Origin: an uncultured Sutterella sp.
GTDB taxonomy: Bacteria > Pseudomonadota > Gammaproteobacteria > Burkholderiales > Burkholderiaceae_F
Length of the DNA: 9,323 nucleotides
Direction of reading: 5' to 3'
NCBI GenBank assembly: GCA_900546995.1
Contig: URFF01000071.1
Coordinates: 1 to 9,323, forward strand
The notes under the pieces are model-generated. The model saw nothing but the letters and a program-made list of their open reading frames with translations. It made no database searches and was not told the origin of the DNA. Positions within the stretch are counted from its first letter, which is position 1; the number at the start of each line of letters is the position of its first letter. Position numbers and translations under genes: made by a program. Shown piece after piece: positions 5,797 through 9,323 of the stretch.

Positions 5797-7515
5797 TTAA
5801 GCCTCGCTTTGCGTTGTCTGGTTGGGCGCTTTTTCAGATGGCTTTCCCAAATCGGGTTGGCGATTGGCTTCGCCCTTTTTCTTCGAGAAAGCCTTGATCC
5901 GTGTTCTGATGGCTTTCATGGCACATTGCAATCCGAAAACAAGACTTTTACCGTAAAGCGGATGCCGGGTATTGTCCGTCTCTGAGTCTTTAAGAGCCAC
6001 TTCCCATTGAGGATCTTGATAAACGGAAAGCGCAAGTTGATCACGTTTAACGGGCACTTTGGTCGCTTTTAGCGCAAGCGTTTCTTCATAGCGACGATAC
6101 TCAAAGCAGCGGCACGTATTGTGCGCGGCTTCGACGATGAGGCGTTCTCGTCGGGTTTGCTCTTTAACGGCTGCCCGAACATTTTCGAGCTGTTGAGTTT
6201 TTAAGAGTTTTTCTTGATGAACTTCCGCTTTTTGTTCTCGTTTGACGAGTCGCGTATGACACTTTTGCACAAAACGAATTCGTGCCATCAGACTCGGTTC
6301 ATGCGAAAAGAGTAAGTCAAAAAAGCCGAGTGTGACGCTTGAATGGCGCATCGGTGTGGGGGTGAGTTCAATCAACGCTTGAACGGTTGTCTTTAAACCC
6401 GTGTAGCGCATGGCGTATTTGTCTGACAGGAAAATGAGATGCCTCAAAAACCATGCCATCGGGAGCCGGAAAGGAAAGAGCAAAACCGGTAAAGCGACAA
6501 TCACGAAGGTCAGTAACGAACCGTAGTAGGGACCTGGACCATAGACACGCAACCCGATTTCATCAAGGAACCAGGATTGCGGCGCAAACCAAGCTAAAAA
6601 GAGAAACACCAAGAGACCGGCGACCGAAGATAAAAGCCAGGCTTGAAAATACATGTGGCTTAAATTTCTCGCAATGGCGTGCGCGGCGATCGCTTTTAAA
6701 TTTTCTGGCGTCATGCGCTTATAGATGTCATTGCGGAAAATCAGACGAACGCTTTGTCGGTGACCGAAGGCAAACGCGGGCGGCAGGGTATCGTTGTCTC
6801 GAGCGGCGGCAACCCAAATTTGCCCTAAGGTGATCCCCGAGCGTTCGCTTAAATTTTTCAAGGCCGACAGGACAGCTTCGTTATCAGCGGTGGTGCCGCG
6901 GTTCGGTTTAAAAAAGTAGGCTAGACGCCGGGCAAGACCTTGTGAGAAGATCAGATAAACGGAAAAAATCAACCAACCCCAAAGCCACCAGTGTGAGCCG
7001 CTTTCTTGCCATAAGAAAAGACCAACCCAGATGATAGGTAAGGCGGCAATCCAGCCCATGAGCGTGAGCGAAACAAAGTTTCTGAACCAAGTTTTCGGTG
7101 TTTGACGTGTATAACCGAAAGCCTCACGCAAGCGAAATTCCTTGTACCAGCAAAAGGGGAGGTCAACTAAAACAAAGATGAGGGCAACCGTGGCGGGCAG
7201 CATCCAGTGAAAAGCAAATTGATCGCCCACGGTGTCCATGAGTTTGTCGCTAATGGCGTTAATACCGTTACCGGCGGTTAACCCAATAATTAAAAGGGTT
7301 GTGACGGTCACCTCGCACCAATTCAATTTGGTGCGGGCAATGTCATAGCAGGCTGCTTTTCGGTGCTGCGCCAGGGTGATTTTCTCTTTCAGCGGGGCCG
7401 GGACCTCATCAATGGTGCGCTTGAGGTGGTAAATTTCTGCCAGGCACGTCACACTGTGCACAATAAAATAAAAGCACAGCGCCGCTAAAAAGAGTTGTGC
7501 GAATGTAAAACTCAT
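5797..7515 (-). CDS. Ste24/M48A-like membrane protein, predicted catalytically dead
   Basis: A 572-residue polytopic membrane protein related to the M48A (Ste24/CAAX prenyl protease) metallopeptidases. About seven membrane helices lie near residues 5-25, 68-88, 105-122, 148-168, 176-192, 295-312 and 333-351. Family landmarks are present: FRLREAFGYTRQTP (127-140, compare the Ste24 GFN-x-xTP region), a segment leading into the active-site helix (245-290), and SHEPSLMARI (404-413, compare SHPPLxxRI). However, the zinc motif HEXXH reads HAIAR (279-283), so the catalytic Glu and second His are lost. The region expected to supply the third ligand (E-F-x-A-D) reads IFLSDKYA (361-368) without Glu. 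The frame is fully open and the reading is not a single-base error. Residues about 420-572 are a charged extension beyond the usual end of the family, with a Lys/Glu-rich likely coiled stretch (424-465) and a basic, unstructured tail. No Shine-Dalgarno is visible before ATG. The gene is divergent from orn and its TAA abuts the rsgA ATG. Active-site loss is seen; a scaffold or regulatory role is inferred. Confidence 0.82.
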   Translation of the reverse strand: MSFTFAQLFLAALCFYFIVHSVTCLAEIYHLKRTIDEVPAPLKEKITLAQHRKAACYDIARTKLNWCEVTVTTLLIIGLTAGNGINAISDKLMDTVGDQFAFHWMLPATVALIFVLVDLPFCWYKEFRLREAFGYTRQTPKTWFRNFVSLTLMGWIAALPIIWVGLFLWQESGSHWWLWGWLIFSVYLIFSQGLARRLAYFFKPNRGTTADNEAVLSALKNLSERSGITLGQIWVAAARDNDTLPPAFAFGHRQSVRLIFRNDIYKRMTPENLKAIAAHAIARNLSHMYFQAWLLSSVAGLLVFLFLAWFAPQSWFLDEIGLRVYGPGPYYGSLLTFVIVALPVLLFPFRLPMAWFLRHLIFLSDKYAMRYTGLKTTVQALIELTPTPMRHSSVTLGFFDLLFSHEPSLMARIRFVQKCHTRLVKREQKAEVHQEKLLKTQQLENVRAAVKEQTRRERLIVEAAHNTCRCFEYRRYEETLALKATKVPVKRDQLALSVYQDPQWEVALKDSETDNTRHPLYGKSLVFGLQCAMKAIRTRIKAFSKKKGEANRQPDLGKPSEKAPNQTTQSEA

Positions 7516-7526
7516 TGAAAACGTGC

Positions 7527-7535
7527 GACAATATC
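7527..7535 (+). promoter_or_regulatory. Putative -10 region of orn (shared octamer)
   Basis: GACAATATC contains GACAAT (7527-7532) and the same octamer ACAATATC found upstream of 1792 and 4187. It lies 48 bp before the orn ATG and overlaps the minus-strand -10 candidate, so the two divergent promoters may compete. No convincing -35 lies 16-18 bp upstream, where the sequence reads TGTAAA (7504-7509), so confidence is low. Confidence 0.25.
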
Positions 7536-7559
7536 GATTCTTAAACCGTTCATTGTAAA
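7530..7559 (-). promoter_or_regulatory. Putative promoter for the M48-like gene and rsgA
   Basis: On the minus strand TTTACA (7554-7559, 5 of 6 to TTGACA) is followed after 18 bp by GATATT (7530-7535, 4 of 6 to TATAAT). Transcription would start near 7523, only about 8 nt before the ATG. That agrees with the absence of a Shine-Dalgarno and would make this transcript nearly leaderless. Confidence 0.35.
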
Positions 7560-7575
7560 GGATTTAGGTTTCAAA

Positions 7576-8145
7576 ATGGGAGAACAAATTCAAAAAGATC
7601 CCCGCTTCAGTGACGAGAATTTAATCTGGGTGGATATGGAAATGACCGGTCTGCAGCCCGAAGTGAATCGTGTGATTGAAGTGGCTGCGGTGATTACGGA
7701 TGCGCAATTAAACATCCTGCATGAATGTCCGGTTGTGGCCATTCATCAAAGTGAGCGGATCATGCGTTCAATGGACGCGTGGAACACGCAGATGCACGGC
7801 CGCTCAGGCCTCACCGATCGGGTGCTCGCAAGCACCATTGATGAAGAGGCGGCTAGCGACTTGTTTATCGCAGAGTTTAGCCGTTTTGTGCCTGCGGGCA
7901 AAAGCCCCATGTGCGGCAACTCCATCGGACAAGATCGCCGCTTCATGGCTCGCTGGATGCCGAGACTTGAATCGTATTTTCACTATCGCAATATCGATGT
8001 CTCCACACTAAAAGAACTTGCGAAGCGCTGGGCACCCGATGTGCAAAAGGGATTTAAAAAGAGCACGCGGCATGAAGCCCTTTCCGATATTTTGGAAAGT
8101 ATTGACGAGTTGAAATACTATCGGAAGAAGTTTTTCACTATTTAG
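7576..8145 (+). CDS. orn: Oligoribonuclease (3'-5' exoribonuclease of short RNAs)
   Basis: Oligoribonuclease degrades RNA dinucleotides and other very short oligoribonucleotides to mononucleotides, finishing cytoplasmic mRNA decay and, in many bacteria, clearing the pGpG product of cyclic-di-GMP breakdown. The 189-residue protein belongs to the DEDDh exonuclease superfamily. Exo I is WVDMEMTGL with Asp20 and Glu22, Exo II is CGNSIGQDRRFM with Asp120, and Exo III is HEALSD with His166 and Asp171, matching E. coli Orn residues 12, 14, 112, 158 and 163 at a constant offset of 8. YRNIDVSTLKEL (137-148) is also typical. Length and start are normal; AGG at 7566-7568 is 7 nt before ATG. It is divergent from the M48-like gene across 60 bp and is followed by its own terminator, so it is probably monocistronic. 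Confidence 0.98.
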   Translation: MGEQIQKDPRFSDENLIWVDMEMTGLQPEVNRVIEVAAVITDAQLNILHECPVVAIHQSERIMRSMDAWNTQMHGRSGLTDRVLASTIDEEAASDLFIAEFSRFVPAGKSPMCGNSIGQDRRFMARWMPRLESYFHYRNIDVSTLKELAKRWAPDVQKGFKKSTRHEALSDILESIDELKYYRKKFFTI

Positions 8146-8170
8146 ATTTAGAACCTAAGTTTGTTTCAGA

Positions 8171-8205
8171 AAGCTCCGGTCTTGAATTGAGTTCGGAGCT
8201 TTTTT
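8171..8205 (+). terminator. Intrinsic terminator of orn
   Basis: A perfect 8-bp stem (AAGCTCCG at 8171-8178 with CGGAGCTT at 8194-8201), extendable by one G-T pair, closes a 13-nt loop, and a run of six T spans 8200-8205. It lies 25 bp after the orn stop codon. Confidence 0.88.
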
Positions 8206-8267
8206 ACGTTGTTTATACAAATAGTCAGATGATTTTTCGAAGCTTCCCCATGGGGGGATGCCTGCAT

Positions 8268-8297
8268 TCGGGAGAATCCTAATAGGTTTTCTCCCGA
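8268..8297. repeat. Hairpin in the region before the M20 peptidase gene
   Basis: TCGGGAGAA (8268-8276) pairs perfectly with TTCTCCCGA (8289-8297), and an inner CCT/AGG (8278-8280, 8284-8286) extends the stem around an AAT loop. It is followed by TTTTGATTT. It lies just upstream of a promoter candidate and is about as strong as the orn terminator. It may be a second, back-up terminator or a protein-binding palindrome. Confidence 0.6.
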
Positions 8298-8299
8298 TT

Positions 8300-8326
8300 T
8301 TGATTTCTCGATCCCTCTCCTAGAAT
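8300..8326 (+). promoter_or_regulatory. Putative promoter of the M20 peptidase gene
   Basis: TTGATT (8300-8305, 4 of 6) and TAGAAT (8321-8326, 5 of 6 to TATAAT) are separated by 15 bp, which is short. Transcription would begin near 8333, giving a leader of about 64 nt. That leader would start with a small hairpin (TTGCC 8336-8340 with GGCAA 8351-8355) followed by six T (8358-8363). Confidence 0.35.
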
Positions 8327-8335
8327 CTACGCAGT

Positions 8336-8363
8336 TTGCCTTAGTGTGTAGGCAACGTTTTTT
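8336..8363 (+). terminator. Weak terminator-like hairpin in the M20 leader
   Basis: TTGCC (8336-8340) and GGCAA (8351-8355) form a 5-bp stem with a 10-nt loop, followed by CG and then six T (8358-8363). It lies 33 bp before the start codon and downstream of the best promoter candidate, so it could act as an attenuator. The stem is short, and chance is a real alternative. Confidence 0.3.
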
Positions 8364-8396
8364 ATTAACTCCCACTCTCGCACGAGGAGCATGCAG

Positions 8397-9323
8397 ATGC
8401 AAGCAAAGAAAATTGTCTTGGGTTTGTCTCTTGCTTTGGCCGCTATGACAGCAAGTGCCGCTGTCCCCAACGTATCCGAGCAAGTTAAAAACAATGCCGC
8501 CGCGATCTATAACGATCCGGTGATTCAGAAAATGTTGACCGAGCTGACGAGCGAAGAAGCGCAAAAGTGGCGTTTCAATAATTTGATGGAACTCGCCCGT
8601 ATCGCTTCGCCTTCCAATTTCGAAATGCGTCGTCAGAAGGAAATCACCCGTCGTTTGGTTGAAGAGTGGGGATTTGATAAGAGCGACATCATGACTCGCT
8701 TAGACGGCCATCTTGAAGGTGCGGGTTTACAAATTGTGGACGGTTTACCTGTGCATAACGTCTGCGTTCGCATTCCCGGAACTTATGCTTCTCAAAAAGA
8801 TGCCGTGAAATTTAACGGACAAGCCCCGAAGGTGTTGCTTGAAGGGCATATCGATACGGTTAATCCGGCTGTCTTGCCGCCCGAATCCAATCCGTATGAA
8901 CCGGTGAAGTTACAGTTGGCCAGCGATCCCGTGGTTTCCACCCGCGAAGAGCTCAAAAACTTGCCGCTCGAATTGAAGTTCGATAAGAACGGTAAGGTCA
9001 TTGAAGATGAAACCTATAAGAAGGCATACCATCGCTACGCCGACTTGGATGACGCGAAGAAAAAGGGCGGCTATCGTATCTACGTGCCCGGCTTTGAAGA
9101 CGCCATGGTCAATACGGTTGCTGTGATGCAAACGGCTGTCATGATGAAGAAGTACGGTATCAAGCCTGTTTATGACATTTGGGTTTGCGGCACGACCGGC
9201 GAAGAAGGTAAGGGTAACCTTCGTGGTATGAAGCAGCTCTATGGTTACAACCAAGATACCGGTAAGGGCAATAACGCCTTAAATATCGTTGCCAATGTCA
9301 GCGCCGACTCGACGGTGCCGGGT
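8397..9323 (+). CDS. Exported M20-family metallopeptidase (3' end outside window)
   Basis: The first 309 residues of an M20-type zinc peptidase, still open at the right edge. Residues 1-21 are a Sec signal peptide (MQAKK, hydrophobic core, ASA cleavage site, then AVPN), so the enzyme should act in the periplasm. Metal and catalytic motifs are LLEGHIDTV (His151, Asp153), GFEDAMVN (Asp236, replacing the usual G-x-DMKG context) and TTGEEGKG (Glu269 as base, Glu270 as ligand). ADST (Asp304) may hold the fourth ligand; the last His and the dimerisation lid are not visible. The gap from His151 to Asp236 is larger than usual because of a Lys/Glu/Asp-rich insertion (about 160-228). ATG at 8397 is preferred over the in-frame ATG at 8391, because GAGGAG (8384-8389) is 7 nt from the first and only 1 nt from the second. 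Substrate is unknown; a di- or aminopeptidase role is the likeliest guess. Confidence 0.87.
   Translation, partial: MQAKKIVLGLSLALAAMTASAAVPNVSEQVKNNAAAIYNDPVIQKMLTELTSEEAQKWRFNNLMELARIASPSNFEMRRQKEITRRLVEEWGFDKSDIMTRLDGHLEGAGLQIVDGLPVHNVCVRIPGTYASQKDAVKFNGQAPKVLLEGHIDTVNPAVLPPESNPYEPVKLQLASDPVVSTREELKNLPLELKFDKNGKVIEDETYKKAYHRYADLDDAKKKGGYRIYVPGFEDAMVNTVAVMQTAVMMKKYGIKPVYDIWVCGTTGEEGKGNLRGMKQLYGYNQDTGKGNNALNIVANVSADSTVPG

Noticed and set aside
6667..6681. Sequencing error or frameshift as the cause of the missing HEXXH
   Set aside because: The flanking family motifs are in the same frame on both sides, and the changed residues need several separate base substitutions; the distant glutamate ligand is missing too.
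6453..6833. Plus-strand open frame of 126 codons inside the M48-like gene
   Set aside because: Arg-rich composition without motifs, antisense to a supported gene; no ribosome binding site seen.
8166..8564. Minus-strand open frame of 132 codons
   Set aside because: It overlaps the orn terminator, the M20 leader and the M20 signal peptide region. The sense strand has a clear Shine-Dalgarno, signal peptide and M20 motifs, so this frame is a shadow.
1..9323. CRISPR arrays, tRNA or rRNA genes, insertion sequences, attachment sites
   Set aside because: No regularly spaced direct repeats, cloverleaf-like segments, transposase-like frames or terminal inverted repeats with target duplications were seen on reading through.

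Overview
The window reads as chromosomal DNA from a Gram-negative bacterium. It is most likely a betaproteobacterium of the order Burkholderiales, and perhaps a gut Sutterellaceae (Sutterella/Parasutterella-like); this placement is inferred, not proven. The reasons are two outer-membrane autotransporters in tandem, an orn / M48-type membrane protein / rsgA cluster of the kind I associate with Burkholderiales, Sec-exported proteins with very similar signal peptides (both end in ASA), and intermediate GC with heavy use of TTG leucine codons in the exported genes. No tRNA, rRNA, insertion sequence or CRISPR array was seen.

Left part (1-4000): the 3' part of a first autotransporter runs in from the left edge (3-1538). 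A 253-bp gap with an eight-G homopolymer just upstream of a putative -10 element leads to a complete second autotransporter (1792-3918). That gene has a short beta-helix passenger with degenerate repeats of about 28 residues, and it ends at a strong intrinsic terminator. Its 5' part is much more AT-rich than its barrel part.

Middle (4000-7515): a small six-helix membrane protein of unknown function (4187-4861, +) meets rsgA (4858-5796, -) tail to tail, with stop codons interlocked in one CTAG. rsgA encodes the circularly permuted GTPase of 30S ribosome maturation. It lies directly downstream of a Ste24/M48A-like membrane protein (5797-7515, -), with TAA of the first abutting ATG of the second. 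The M48-like protein keeps the family scaffold but has lost the zinc site: HEXXH reads HAIAR and the downstream glutamate ligand is absent. It also carries a charged C-terminal extension of about 150 residues. It therefore looks like a pseudoprotease, and it is the most interesting object in the window.

Right part (7516-9323): a 60-bp divergent promoter region separates the M48-like gene from orn (7576-8145, +), which encodes oligoribonuclease with all DEDDh residues intact and is followed by a good terminator. A leader with two hairpins precedes a Sec-exported M20-family metallopeptidase (8397 to the right edge, truncated).

Functionally the window joins RNA and ribosome housekeeping (orn, rsgA) to cell-envelope proteins (two autotransporters, a periplasmic peptidase, a membrane pseudoprotease). 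The octamer ACAATATC lies 35-49 bp upstream of the second autotransporter, the small membrane protein and orn, and may be part of a shared promoter element.
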